A stretch of DNA of 64,000 nt from positions 62,001 to 126,000 of the forward strand of contig NW_026647563.1 in the NCBI RefSeq assembly GCF_950295315.1, given 5' to 3'. Numbering within the stretch: the stretch's first letter is position 1; each line of letters opens with the position of its first letter. The position numbers and the translations under genes were made by a program. The notes under the pieces were generated by a model that worked only from the letters and a program-made list of their open reading frames with translations, ran no database searches and was not told where the DNA came from. Shown piece after piece: positions 10,705 to 22,644 of this stretch. This DNA is from Erinaceus europaeus. Taxonomy: Eukaryota; Chordata; Mammalia; Eulipotyphla; Erinaceidae.

Positions 10705-11169
10705 TTCAAAGGTTTTTATGTCTTGGCTAGAAATTGGGGAAGGAAACTGTAACATTAGTCTCATGGCAGACCCTCAGGACAGTGTTGTAGAGAAATTGGG
10801 GTGGATACATTTTTCCATACCGAGGTCAGGAAGCTTTATGTATAGACGAGTCTGTCTAATATTCAGTTGTAGCATTAATGAATAACCATATGTAACCACC
10901 AAAAGGTACACCTTACTTAGAGGTACTTTATGGAATACTGTGTTTCTGATCAACCACATTCCATAATCTCCCTTCACTTTCCCTGTCTTTGATTTTCATC
11001 TTTAGTTATATTTTTACTTAGGGGGCCTCTCTTTGAAGTTTGACACGATTCCTCTCTAAATATTGACTTTAGACACATCTATTAGCTCAGGTAAAGACTC
11101 TTATTTTAGCACCATCCACTGTAACCTGCCTTTCTTACAAACCTATCTTCAATGAACACATAAGAAAAT
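10705..11169. other. No feature recognised
   Basis: Unique-looking AT-rich DNA with no supported feature. Confidence 0.5.
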
Positions 11170-11178
11170 AAACCTGCT

Positions 11179-11480
11179 GGGAGTTGGGCTGTAGTGCAGC
11201 AGGCTAAGCACAGGTGGCGCAAAGCACAAAGACCGGCATAAGGATCCCGGTTCGAACCCCGGCTCCCCACCTGCAGGGGAGTCGCTTCACAGGCGGTGAA
11301 GCAGGTCTGCAGGTGTCTATCTTTCTCTCCTCCTCTCTGTCTTCCCCTCCCTCTCTCCATTTCTCTCTGTCCTATCCAACAATGACAATAACAATAATAA
11401 CTACAACAATAAAACAACAAGGGCAACAAAAGGGAATAAATAAATAAAATAAATATTAAAAAAAAATAAAAAAAGAAAAG
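11179..11480 (+). mobile_element. SINE A with target duplication
   Basis: Full-length sense SINE A (gttgggctgtagtgcagcag ... aaataaataaaataa, A-rich tail). Exact 9-bp repeats aaacctgct occur at 11170-11178 and 11481-11489. Confidence 0.92.
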
Positions 11481-11489
11481 AAACCTGCT

Positions 11490-12300
11490 TCTCCTCACTC
11501 CCAGTTTTAAGAAGATTATTGCCCCTAAGTTCCTCCTATCTAAATACTATTCTAGTCTGCCTAGAAGAATGCCTTTTTATTTTTATGATAGATGAAAGTA
11601 ATGAGGTTTGAATTAAAAAAAACTGCAGAAGCAAAATAAAAATTGTCATTTTGGACAAAGAAATAAAAACTCAATACTTGGTGAGTTTTGAATAATCGTA
11701 AAATGCTATCACTCTCTAGTTCACTGTGACTGTGCAAATATAGCCAAGTGTCACTCCTAGGGCAATGCTACAGGTGGCAGCTAGAACATGATAATAGTTC
11801 TTTAGCACTGAGTAGTATTTGAGAAGCTTGCAGATCACAGCCATTGAACTTCCTTCCATCTAGATTCTTCTTCCTTAACTCAGTGTCATTTAGTGCTATT
11901 CTAATTGACAACGTGAGGTTTTCTTTTCAGGACTGAAATAAAGACAAAAGGCAATGATGTTCTTAGCAAGAAATATTCAAGATGATAATGTGCTTTTGGC
12001 TGTTACAACATTACAACTTAACTAAATTGATTTTAGTTATTAGACTAGTTGAATAAAGATATACTACTCTGATTTAACAAATGGAAGAGAGGTCATTACA
12101 ACATAAAATTTATTTAGTCACCACCTAACTGTGCCTCAGTAGTTAAAGGCAATTGCAGTTTTTCATCAAAGAAATAGTTAACGAGTAAAGGTGAAAATAA
12201 AAGCTTGAGAAAATAGCACCAAATGGATGGAAAATATGAAATTATCTCAAAGTCCAAAAAATTTGTTTCTTATAAGAAATTGGTAACTTGTTGAACTTCA
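11490..12300. other. No feature recognised
   Basis: About 800 bp of AT-rich DNA with no ORF, RNA or repeat I can support. Confidence 0.5.
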
Positions 12301-12304
12301 GAAT

Positions 12305-12513
12305 TCCTCTTCTTCTTCTCCTTTTCTCCTCCCTTTCCTTCTCTCTCTCCTTCTCCCTTTCCCTCTCCTTTTCTCTCTTCTTTTTCATTGTCTCCTCCTC
12401 CTCCTCCTTCTTATTTACCAAAGCACTGATAAGCTCTGGCTTATGTGTACGGGGGACAGAACCTGAGACCTTGGAGCCTTTCTGTATAGCCATTATGCTA
12501 TCTACCCTGGCCT
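12305..12513 (-). mobile_element. SINE D with expanded pyrimidine tract
   Basis: Antisense SINE D head (ccaaagcactgataagctct, cattatgctatctaccctgg). Its 3' side is replaced by a ~100-bp CTT/TCC-rich tract (12305-12410) that translates on either strand to low-complexity E/K/R or L/S runs and is not a gene. Confidence 0.78.
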
Positions 12514-12689
12514 GAACTTTAGAATTATTTACATTTCTTCAAAACTGTCTGTCAGTGGAAGAATATTATGTGAAGTATCACATGAGCTATGTATCATAGA
12601 GCTGGAAAATGGTCCAAAGAGCTCATCCTGTGCGATCTTCTATCCAAGCAAATGATTATTTCCACTACTAGAAATAAGTGGTACCTGGA

Positions 12690-13075
12690 GTAAAGGAGAC
12701 AGCATAATGGTTCTGCAAAAAAGACCTTCATGCTTAAAGCACAAGAATCGGCATAAGGATCCCAGTTCGAACCCCGGCTCCCCACCTGCAGGAGGATCGC
12801 TTCACGGGCGGTGAAGCAGGTCTGCAGGTGTCTATCTTTCTCTCCTCCTCTCTGTCTTCCCCTCCTCTCTCCATTTCTCTCTGTCCTATCCAAAAATGAC
12901 AACAACAATAATAACTACAACAATAATAAAACAACAAGGGCAACAAAAGGGAATAAATAAATATTTTTTAAAAAATTAAAAAAAAAAGACCTTCATGCTT
13001 AAGGATACCAAGTCCCAAGTTCAGTTCCCTGCACCACCATAAATCAGAGCTAAGCAGTGATTTACGTGTGTATCT
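12690..13075 (+). mobile_element. SINE D split by a SINE A
   Basis: 12690-12737 (gacagcataatggttctgc) and 13003-13075 (ccaagttcagttccctgcac, gagctaagcagtg) are the two parts of one sense SINE D interrupted at 12738-12981. Confidence 0.82.
12738..12981 (+). mobile_element. SINE A, 5'-truncated, long target duplication
   Basis: Sense SINE A lacking the first part of the head. A repeat of about 21 bp (A-run then gaccttcatgcttaa) ends at 12737 and again at 13002, and it joins cleanly into the surrounding SINE D. Confidence 0.92.
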
Positions 13076-13082
13076 TTTTTCT

Positions 13083-13545
13083 CCCAACTCCTCATCTTCA
13101 CTATTCCAGCCTTTAGTTCATGATTAGTCAACAATTTTTTGGCTTTATATGTTAACTCTCTTTTCAGCCACCAGGTTCCAGATGCTGCCATGATGCTGAC
13201 CAGACTTCCCTGCACAGACAACTCCACCAGTGTGTCCTGGAGCTCCTATTCCCCAGAACCCAGTCTCACTAGGGAAAGAGAGAGGCAGGCTTGGAGTATA
13301 GATCGACCTGTCAATGCCCATGTTCAGCGGGGAAGCAATTACAGAAGCCAGACCTTCCACCTTCTGCATCCTACAATGACCTTGGGTCCAGCTCCCAGAG
13401 GTTTAAAGAATAGGAAAGCTATCAAGGGAGGGGATGGGATACAGAGTTCTGGTGGTGGGAATTGTGTAGAGTTGTAGCCCTCTTATCCTATGGTTTTGTC
13501 AGTGTTTCCTTTATATAAATAAATAAAAAAGTAAAATAAAATAAA
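13083..13545 (+). mobile_element. Family R, 3' half
   Basis: Closely related to 3520-3970: cttcactattccagccttta, caccaggttccagatgctgc, cttccaccttctgcatccta, gtggtgggaattgtg, then an AAATA-rich tail. A 112-codon frame runs 13139-13477. Confidence 0.82.
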
Positions 13546-14356
13546 AAGATATATTAAAAACACAAGTGGCTCCTGTTTAGTTAATTCTTTATTTTGTGTA
13601 AAGACAGCCAAGTAATCACACAGAAAAGGAGGATCTAGTTTTCTTTTTAGATTTAAAATTCCTTTAAAGAAAAAAAAAGCTATCTCAAATATTACATTTC
13701 AGACACATTTTTAAAAAACGTTTGGTTTATTTCATGTACTATCAATAGATAAGATGAATAGGTTACCAGCAATTTGCATAAATTTTCTCAACAAATATTT
13801 ACTTCGCTTTATATATACATAAAAGAGTGAACTAATTCAAAGGAGGACTAATCTGAATTAAAAGCGTTGTAAAAGGAAAACCATAGAAAAATATTGTGGT
13901 GCTTACTCAGCCATCATGGGGAGGAAAAGGATTATTAGTTACCAGAACTGAAGTACTCAGATCACACTGGATATCTCATGTCTATTTTGAGAACGGCATC
14001 TCAGAATGATAACTTAGCTTGCAGACATCAGACTTGAAATTCAATTGGCTTCTGATTCAGTACCTACCAAGAAAACATCTGTTATCATTTGGATTTCCGC
14101 GAAGCTCTGTCTACAAGGAGAAAAAATTTTTTTTAATTACTTCTGGATAGACTGTAAAATGCCTATTCAGAGTCATGACTAGAACTTTTTTTTTTTTTCC
14201 AGAAGAGGATAGCTTCTAGGAATTCTTTTAATTTGAAGTTGCTGAGCTTTATTCAGGGAAATATGGTGGAACCCATTCTGATCCCTAACTTCAATTCTGG
14301 GTCCTAAGAACCCACTAGGGTATGTGAAAACAGATCAGGGTGGAAAATAATAAATT
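13546..14356. other. No feature recognised
   Basis: Unique-looking, AT-rich; no supported feature. Confidence 0.5.
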
Positions 14357-14650
14357 CGGGGAGTTGGGCGGTAGTGCAGGGGGTTAACACACGTGGCACA
14401 AAGCGTAAGGACCAGCGAGAGGATCCCGGTTAGAGTCTCCGGCTCCCCAACTGCAGGGCAATGTCTTCACAAGCGGTGAAGTAGGTCTGAGATGTCTATC
14501 TTTCTTTCCCCCTCTCTGTCTTCCCCTCCTTTCTCCATTTCTCTCTGTCCTATCCAACAATGACGACATCAATAACAACAATAATACCACAACAATAAAA
14601 CAAGGGCAACAAAAAGGAAATAAATAAATAAATATTATTTAAAAAATAAA
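14357..14650 (+). mobile_element. SINE A
   Basis: Sense SINE A: head gttgggcggtagtgcagggg, ggatcccggttagagtctcc, a CT body, AAC/AAT repeats and an A-rich tail. No clear target duplication. Confidence 0.88.
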
Positions 14651-15189
14651 AGAAAAGAATAAACTTACCTCAACCACTCAGTGTTTTTCAGAGAGCAAAG
14701 GTTAGGAGCTATGGTTCGGCAATATTTGAGAGTAGTCTCCTTCTGTCTAGTTCATGGAGTTCTGTGGGACCAACCGGAAACCACTGCTCTAGTTATCTTT
14801 CAGATCAACTTCTCTCTTTACCCTAGTCCCATACTTTCTTATGGGGGTTGTTCTTGAAAGCACTTCTAAAAGTTTTTGACTTGCAAATTTTTTTGTGTTG
14901 GAGTTTATTCAGTGAACCTGCTCTAAAACAACCGAAGCAAACTTCAAGTTAAATTTTTTATATTAGTATTTTTAAATGAGATCATGTGTAGCCATATATA
15001 CATATGTATATATATATGTATATATACATATATAAATAAATAATCAGGCTTTGGAATTAAAATTAATCTGGCTTTATAAAGTGAATTTGGAGAATTTCCC
15101 CCTATGGCCTAGAAATGTTTAGCAACATTAGAATCATCTGTTCTTAAATAATTAAATCCATCTGGTCTTTGTACCTTTTCCCAGGACGG
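14651..15189. other. No gene; contains a TATA/CATA microsatellite
   Basis: The AT dinucleotide-rich, palindromic stretch at 14993-15040 is the only structure seen. Confidence 0.55.
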
Positions 15190-15745
15190 TTTCTTAATCA
15201 CCAACCCAACAACTTATACAGTGATTAGCAATTTAAGTAATTTGTATTTTGTTAGATCATCCACTTCCTCTGTGTTTTCAAATTTGTAGCTATAGAATTG
15301 CAAGCAGTGATCTCTTATAATTCTTTTTAATCACGCCTATATCTGTGGTTTGTCTCCTCTTGCTTTTAATCTTGAATATTTTTTCCAAGTGCCCTGCTCT
15401 GAATGTGTTTGACATGTGCACACACACTCTCCTTTAATCAAGTTCACAAAGAGTTTATCTGCTTTCTTGGCATCAACGTTTTTGAAATGTTGGATTTATT
15501 CTGTCTGCTTTATTTTGTTTTATTCATGGTTTCCTAGTTCATTTTTGCTTTCTAATGTTTTCAGTTAATAAGCATTAACTTATTTTGGTTTCACTCTTAA
15601 TTATTTCTGGATTTCCAGTAGTGAATAATAAGTTTTTTCTCTTTTTAGTAATAAACATATTTAAGGCAATATGTTCATTCAACAGTAGCTTTTGCTGTCC
15701 TGTCTTTGCTTACTAAGTATTTGCATTTTATTATTTTAAAAATGT
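15190..15745 (-). mobile_element. Probable ancient L1 ORF2 remnant
   Basis: Antisense phrases such as gtgttttcaaatttgtagc and gatctcttataattctttt are reminiscent of old mammalian L1 ORF2. Heavily decayed; assignment from memory only. Confidence 0.4.
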
Positions 15746-16157
15746 CAACTTAATTGAGTTTTTCATTTTGATCAAATACATAACTCACTTGGTAAGTGCT
15801 TCATAAACTGGGAGAGAAAATATTCTGTGCTAGAAAGAACTTCTACAGATATCTTTTAAGTGAAAGGACTGATTTATTTAGTAAGTTTCTTCAAAACTGG
15901 AAGTACTTTAAGTCTTTTATCTCTCAAAATATAAATTTATCAAGTTATCTTTGCATTTCTAACAATTTCTGCTTTGTTGCATTTCTAACAATTGTAGTTG
16001 CCATATTATGTGAAGTTGACTTTTGCTAGTTTGGGGAATGAAAAGTATTTGATCATCAAATATTTATATTCTTAAAAATAATTAGGAATAACTTCTTACT
16101 GTTGGAAAATTTTCACCGTTCTTTGAAAGCAACTCTGTAAAACTGAAAAAGCTCTGA
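15746..16157. other. No feature recognised
   Basis: AT-rich, no supported feature. The open frame 15796-16029 has no family resemblance that I see. Confidence 0.45.
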
Positions 16158-16340
16158 TGTAGGGGAAGAGCTATGGCTATGCAACAAAACTTTCATGCCT
16201 TCCTCTTCAGGGTCTCAGGTTCAGTCCCCAGCACCATCATAAACCAGAGTTGAGCAGTGCTCTGGTTTTCCTGCATCTGTTCATCTCTCTCTTTCTCTCT
16301 CTTTCGCTCTGTGTGTGTGTGTGTGTGTGTGTGTGCATGT
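16158..16340 (+). mobile_element. SINE D with TG microsatellite tail
   Basis: Sense SINE D (gctatggctatgcaacaaaa, caggttcagtccccagcacc, gagcagtgctctgg), then CT repeats and a (TG)n run at about 16311-16335. Confidence 0.75.
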
Positions 16341-16763
16341 ATTTATGAATTTTTAAAGACTGAATAACTATTAAACTATTTCAATCTTTTCTTTGCTCCT
16401 CTCACACTTCACCATTTTTTTTAGAGCTGATCTGCACTCTCAAAAATCTTATCCTTTTTATACTGTTATGTTTTTTTTCCTTTCCTTTTCTTTTCTTTTC
16501 TTTTTTTTTTTTGCTACTAGTATTATTTCTGGGTTTCAGAGCTTGTACAACTCCACCACTGCTCCCAACAGCCTCCCCCTTTCTCCTTTTACTTTCTTCT
16601 TCATAGAGGATGAGAGACAGAGAGAAGTGGAGAGGGAGAGGGATAGGGAAAGAGACACAGAAAGAAGAGACATCTGTAGCAGTGCTCCACTGTTCATGAA
16701 GCTTCCTCCCTGAAGGTGTGAGGGCTTAAATTCAGGTCCTGACTTACAGAAATGTATGTGCTC

Positions 16764-17047
16764 TGGGAGTCTGGCGGTAGCGCAGCCGGTTAAGCTCACT
16801 TGGCGCAAAGCCTAAGGACCAGCACAAGGATCCCGGTTAGAGCCCCCGGCTCCCCACCTGCAGGGGAGTAGCTTCACAGGAGGTGAAGCAGGTCTGCAGG
16901 TGTCTATCTTTCTCTCTCTCCCCCTCTGTCTTCCCCTCCCCTCTCCATTTCTCTCTGTCCTATCCAACAACGACATCCATAACAACAACAATAACTACAA
17001 CAACGATAAAACAACTAGGGCAACAAAAGGGAATAAATTTTTTAAAA
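16764..17047 (+). mobile_element. SINE A, first of two at one target site
   Basis: Full-length sense SINE A (gtctggcggtagcgcagccg). The 10-bp target gtatgtgctc is present before it (16754-16763) and after it (17048-17057). Confidence 0.93.
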
Positions 17048-17057
17048 GTATGTGCTC

Positions 17058-17356
17058 GGGAGTCGGGCTGTAGCGCAGCGGGTTAAGCGCAGGTGGCGCA
17101 AAGCACAAGGACTGGCATAAGGATCCCGGTTCGAACCCCAGCTCCCCACCCGCAGGGGAGTCGCTTCACAGGCGGTGAAGCAGGTCTGCAGGTGTCTATC
17201 TTTCTCTCCTCCTCTCTGTCTTCCCCTCCTCTCTCCATTTCTCTCTGTCCTATGCAACAACGACAACAACAATAATAACTACAACAATAAAACAACAAGG
17301 GCAACAAAAGGGAATAAGTAAATAAAATAAATATTTTTAAAAAATTAAAAAAAAAA
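17058..17356 (+). mobile_element. SINE A, second of two at one target site
   Basis: Full-length sense SINE A with a different subfamily head (gtcgggctgtagcgcagcgg). It is followed by gtatgcgctc (17357-17366), a third, one-mismatch copy of the same target. Confidence 0.93.
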
Positions 17357-17393
17357 GTATGCGCTCTATCTGGTGAGCCACCACTGATCTCAT

Positions 17394-17472
17394 GTTAATA
17401 TATATTAACATATAGAATATATAAATAAATATATACATAAATTATAAATATGTGTATATATATATATTTAAT
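17394..17472. repeat. AT-rich low-complexity tract
   Basis: Alternating TA runs with short palindromes such as ttaatatatattaa. Confidence 0.8.
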
Positions 17473-17805
17473 TCAGTAAGGGATTGTGCTCGTAGGTCAT
17501 CTGTTTTTCATATTTGTCTTCTAGCCAAATGACTTTTCTGTATACCAAGCCCTAGTAACAGTCACTACATACTAACCATTGGGTAATGTCCTTAATTCTT
17601 CAGTGCCTTTAACTTGAAGTCAACCTTATTTAACACATTACCTTTTAGGTTTTCTGTCATGTACAGTTTATTCCTGTCATTACTGGTTCCCATAGTTTTC
17701 CACACATGTAGTTTTTGTTGTCTCTGTTTCACAGAGAATAGTCATGGAGCTGCTAGATGGTCTCGATCTTACCTCTCTCACCAGCTTCCTTTTCCTTGTG
17801 TTTGC
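17473..17805. other. No feature recognised
   Basis: Flank of the L1 insertion. No target duplication matching the L1 3' flank was found here. Confidence 0.5.
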
Positions 17806-19787
17806 TAGTCGATCAGAAACTCTCCTTATTTGCAGATGACATGATAGTATACATGGAAAAACCTAAGGAATCCAGCAAGAGGCTTTTGGAAATCATCAGG
17901 CAATACAGTAATGTGTCAGGCTATAAAATTAACATTCAAAAGTCAGTGGCATTCCTCTATGCAAACACTAAGTTAGAAGAAATTGAAATCCAGAAATCAG
18001 TTCCTTTTTCTATAGCAACAAAAACAATAAAATATCTAGGAGTAAACCTAACCAAAGAAGTGAAAGACTTGTATACTGAAAATTATGAGTCACTACTCAA
18101 AGAAATTGAAAAAGACACAAAGAAGTGGAAAGATATTCCATGTTCATGGGCTGGAAGAATTCACATCATCAAAATGAATATATTACCCAGAGCCATCTAC
18201 AAATTTAATGCTATCCCCATCAAGATCCCAAGCACATTTTTTTGGAGAATAGAAAAAATGCTACAAATGTTTATCTGGAACCAGAAAAGACCTAGAATTG
18301 CCAAAACAATCTTGAGAAAAAAGAACAGAACCGGAGGCATCACACTCCCAGATCTCAAACTGTATTATAGGGCCATTGTCATCAAAACTGCTTGGTACTG
18401 GAACATGAACAGACACACTGACCAGTGGAATAGAATTGAGAGCCCAGAAATGAGGCCCCACAAGTATGGACATCTAATCTTTGACAAAGGGGCCCAGACT
18501 ATTACATGGGGAAAGCAGAGTCTCTTTAACAAATGGTGTTGGAAACAATGGGTTGAAACATGCAGAAGAATGAAACTGAATCACTGTATTTCACCAAATA
18601 CAAAAGTAAATTCCAAGTGGATCAAGGACTTGGATGTTAGACCAGAAACTATCAGATACTTAGAGGAAAATATTGGCAGAACTTTTTTCCGCATAAATTG
18701 TAAAGACATTTTCAATGAAACGAATCCAATTACAAGGAAGACTAAGGCAAGTATAAACCTATGGGACTACATCAAATTAAAAAGCTTCTTCACAGCAAAA
18801 GAAACCACTACCCAAACCAAGAGACCCCATACATCATGCCATACATCAGATAAGAGTTTAATAACCAACATATATAAAGAGCTTGCCAGACTCAACAACA
18901 AGACAACAAATAACCCCATCCAAAAATGGGGGGAGGACTTGGACAGAATATTCACCACAGAAGAGATCCAAAAGGCCGAGAAACACATGAAAAAATGCTC
19001 CAAGTCTCTGATTGTCAGAGAAATGCAAATCAAGACAACAATGAGATATCACTTCACTCCTGTGAAAATGTCATACATCAGAAAAGGTAACAGCAGCAAA
19101 TGCTGGAGAGGGTGTGGGGTCAAAGGAACCCTCCTGCACTGCTGGTGGGAATGTCAATTGGTCCAACCTCTGTGGAGAACAGTCTGGAGAACTCTCAGAA
19201 GGCTAGAAATGGACCTACCCTATGACCCTGCAATTCCCCTCCTGGGGATATATCCTAAGGAACCCAATACATCCATCCAAAAAGATCTGTGTACACATAT
19301 GTTCTTGGCAGCACAATTTGTAATAGTCAAAACCTGGAAGCAACCCAGGTGTCCAACAACAGATGAATGGCTGAGCAAGTTGTGGTATATATACACAATG
19401 GAATACTACTCAGCTGTAAAAAATGGTGACTTCACCGTTTTCAGCCAATCTTGGATGGACCTTGAAAAAATCATGTTGAGTGAAATAAGTCAGAAACAGA
19501 AGGATGAATATGGGATGATCTCACTCTCAGGCCGAAGTTGAAAAACAAGATTAGAAAAGAAAACACAAGTCGAACCTGAAATGGAATTGGAGTATTGCAC
19601 CAAAGTAAAAGGGTGGGTGGGTGGGGAGAATACAGGTCCATGAAAGATGATGAATGACATAGTGGGGGTTGTATTGTTAAATGGGAATCTGGGGAATGTT
19701 ATGCATGTACAAACTATTGTATTTACTGTTGAATGTAAAACATTAATTCCCCAATAAAGAAATAAATTATTAAAAAAAAAAAAAAAG
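17806..19787 (+). mobile_element. Young L1, 5'-truncated
   Basis: Starts inside the ORF2 RT domain and continues through the ORF2 stop (19541), a 3' UTR of about 240 nt, an AATAAA near 19755 and a terminal run of A. No frameshift or internal stop is seen in ORF2. The 5' break is upstream of the FADD motif. I could not identify a target duplication, so the 5' side may have been altered at insertion. Confidence 0.93.
17811..19541 (+). pseudogene. L1 ORF2 C-terminal part (RT, thumb, Cys-rich domain), truncated
   Basis: Encodes about 576 residues of L1 ORF2p, the endonuclease/reverse transcriptase that copies L1 and SINE RNA into the genome. The endonuclease and N-terminal RT are absent. Visible are [13 protein letters not shown], which holds the two catalytic aspartates of the RT active site, and near the C-terminus the cysteine-rich motif [18 protein letters not shown]. 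The protein ends SLSGRS. The frame is uninterrupted, which points to recent insertion. An upstream in-frame ATG at 17757 lies in flanking DNA and is not an L1 start. There is no L1 promoter. The fragment cannot supply complete machinery, but it shows the host L1 lineage was active recently. Confidence 0.93.
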
Positions 19788-22004
19788 AAGTTCAGCCTTT
19801 CTGCCATCCTTCCTGTTAATGTAAACATTCTACATGCTTGCCACTCCTTTTGTCTCATTAATGAATCTACTAATTACTATCTATTTTTCCCATGCTATCA
19901 TTTTTTTTAATGTAAACAGGTTCCTTTATCTGCCTAGAAATCTATACACATTTCTTTTATCTGGGAGGCTCAGGCATTTTTCCTTGGTATAACCTAGTGT
20001 ATTTAATTGCTTGATATTATAATTGGAGATTACTCTCAGTCTGTAGACTTGGATCTTTATCCAGTTCACCGACATATCAAAAATTATTAACTTAGTCTTT
20101 TATTCCTCTTTAAGAAATTTCTGCTAGATACTAAGTCACTAAATCTATTTTAAAATAATATTGGTTTTTTTTCACTTTCATGATTTTATATCTCAGTGCT
20201 TTGCACTTTTTTATTTATAGTCTTATGACCTCTTGACCCCTATACTGACATTTCTTATTTTCAATTGACATGTTGAATTATATCAAAGGAAAATTATTAC
20301 TTGTTTTAGCTCTTTGGAATCTCTCTCTCTATATATATATATCTATATATCTGTCTACATATATATTTAAATTTATGTGCTTTATTTGAATTTTCTTTAA
20401 TATCTTCCTCTCATCATTGTCCACCGATTACAATTCTGTTTTATTAAGAATGTTGTATTTGTACAATTGATCTTGCTCACTCTGGCTACTGGACACTTAT
20501 CAGGTTTTTTTCCATCACTCACTTGTTCTAAGTTGATTGATGGAACATACCGATTGTGGCAGTTTGGTGAGTGACAGATTATGCCAATATCAATGTAGGC
20601 TGGCAGTGCAATGACCAGTAGGCTGCCAGTCTCTATTATCAGTTATCAAACAAATCCTTCAAATTCCCTATTTTTCTTATCACAGGTATTATGAACAGGA
20701 TGACATAGCCATTCAATACTTCTATGATTTATTTAGAGGAGGGTACCTGAAACTTCCATGTGGGATATATAATGATTTTTTCCCCCTCCATAATAAGCAA
20801 ATATCTGGGGACAAGCTTTTTCTAAAACCTTTGCTTTCTAATTCTTGCCTTGGGCAATATGCTGCAGGTATCAGGCTCTTTGAGCTGCAGGAGAAAGCTT
20901 TACAGACACTCTTTCCTGAATGCTACTGGAGTCAAGGCAATGCAAACACTTAACTCAGCACTGATGTAAGTAAGAGTCTCATCAAAATAGGCATACAGCC
21001 TGGCATTAGAAGTAGATTGGAAAAGAGCAAAAATTATTTCCCAGCATCCTCTGATAGCAGAGTGAAACAGGGTAATGTTGTTCATATATATATATATATA
21101 TTTATAAAACCTAGTAGCCTAGTGATTTTATCCCACTTTTGTATGAAATTTTCTGTAATATATGCTAATGATGTTTTATTTTCTTGAACTCTCAGTAGCC
21201 TCGGAGAAAACTGGTTTGAAAGCTTGCTATTCATGATTATATTATTTAATTTAGCTACTTTAAGTGTAAATTGTCATTTTTAGTAGATGACTTATAGCAG
21301 TTAATTGGTTTACATCAAATAACTTTAAATCACTGATCATTATGTTTAATTACTGAAAATAATAGTTTACATACACTGATCTTGGAAGTTTCTCCAGTAA
21401 GTTAAATGGCTTAAAAATAGACATAGCATATAGATTAGTATGTGTTTGTATTGTTTTATATAGGCAACCTCAACCCTCCAAATATATATAAACACATACA
21501 GACGTAGTGGTTGTCAGATTTAGATAACAACAACAGCAAGCAAGATATTCAGTTAAATAGAAATTTCAGATGAACAGTGAGCAAATGTTTGTAGTGCTTC
21601 CTAGGCAATATTTTGGGCATAATTATACTAAAATATTATTGCATATCTAAAATTTAAATAAACTTGAAGTCTGTATTTTATTTGGAAACCCTAAATATAC
21701 TTCAATATATAGGCAAGATCACTAAAGATGTGTGTGCATATATGTAAAATGAGAGTTGAAGACTGATATTCTTATTCTGAAAAATAACCAAGGTTCAAAT
21801 CACAGTGACAGGTAAAATACAGATTTCTATTCTAATTTGAATTTCAGGTAAATAATGAATAAATAATTCTCCTTTGTAGTAAGCCTGCCTGGAACTACCA
21901 CTGACCTGATTTCCTTTACTACAGATTATTTTACATTTTCTAGAAGTTATATAGATACACATAGAATGTTCTTTTTTGATATGGCTTCTTTAATTAAGCA
22001 ATAT
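19788..22004. other. No gene recognised; AT microsatellites
   Basis: About 2.2 kb of AT-rich, mostly single-copy-looking DNA. CT/TA repeats lie at about 20322-20370 and a (TA)n run at 21085-21102. No coding signal. Confidence 0.5.
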
Positions 22005-22159
22005 CATTTAGAAGTTCAAAGTTGGTGCATATATTCATAGTTCATTAGTCACTGCTGAGTAGTTTTCCATTGTGAGGAAATACTATAATTTCTTCAGTCA
22101 CTCATCTCTTAATGAACATCTGAGTTATTTACCATTTGAGGTTATTAGAAATAAAGTTG

Positions 22160-22420
22160 TGATGACCCCACCAATGTGTCCTGGAGCCCAGCTTCCCTAG
22201 AGCCCTGCCCCACTAGGGAAAGAGAGAAACAGAGTGGGAGTATAGATCCACCTGCCAAAGCCCATGTTCAGCGGGGAAGCAATTACGGAAGCCAGACCTT
22301 CCACCTTCTGCATCCCACAATGACTTTGGGTCCATACTCCCAGAGGAATAAAGAATAGGAGAGCTATCTGGTGGTGGGAATTGTGTGGAGTTGTACCCCT
22401 CTTATCCTATGGTTTCTGTC
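22160..22420 (+). mobile_element. Family R 3' fragment, part of an R+SINE insertion
   Basis: Begins tgatgaccccaccaatgtg and runs to ttatcctatggtttctgtc, losing the R A-rich tail. Together with the adjacent SINE B it is enclosed by agaaataaagttg (22147-22159) and agaagtaaagttg (22645-22657). Confidence 0.82.
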
Positions 22421-22644
22421 AGGCAGTGGCACACCTGGTTAACTGCTCATTTCACAATGTGCAAGGACTCATACTCAAGCCCCTGGTCCCCATCTGCAGG
22501 GAAGAAAGCATCACGAGTGGTGAAGCAGGGCTGCAGGTGTCTCTCTGTTTCTCTCCCTCTCTATCTCTCTCTGCTTTCTCAATTTCTCTCTGTCTCTATC
22601 CAATAAAATAAATAAATAAATCATTACAAAAATGTGGAAAAAAA
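22421..22644 (+). mobile_element. SINE B fused to R
   Basis: Sense SINE B (ggcagtggcacacctggtta ... ctctatccaataaaataaat, A-rich end). No duplication separates it from R; the enclosing duplication belongs to the pair. Confidence 0.85.

Larger units (their letters stand above)
16500..17392 (-). mobile_element. SINE E interrupted by two SINE A copies
   Basis: Antisense SINE E: a T run, ctagtattatttctgggttt, a GA-rich body, ctccactgttcatgaagctt, to 16763, then its head at 17357-17392 (gcgctctatctggtgagcc). The two sense SINE A copies sit in between. Confidence 0.75.

Noticed and set aside
12288..12515. Leu/Ser- and Glu/Lys/Arg-rich frames on both strands
   Set aside because: These are translations of the CTT/TCC tract in a SINE D tail and are low complexity on either strand.
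17057..17150. SINE A heads as functional tRNA genes
   Set aside because: The A and B boxes are recognisable, but the heads are continuous with SINE bodies and A-rich tails and lack a convincing anticodon arm and mature 3' end.
17757..17810. N-terminal extension of the 594-codon frame as a start of a novel protein
   Set aside because: The first ~18 codons are flanking DNA that happens to be in frame with truncated L1 ORF2; there is no promoter or L1 start here.
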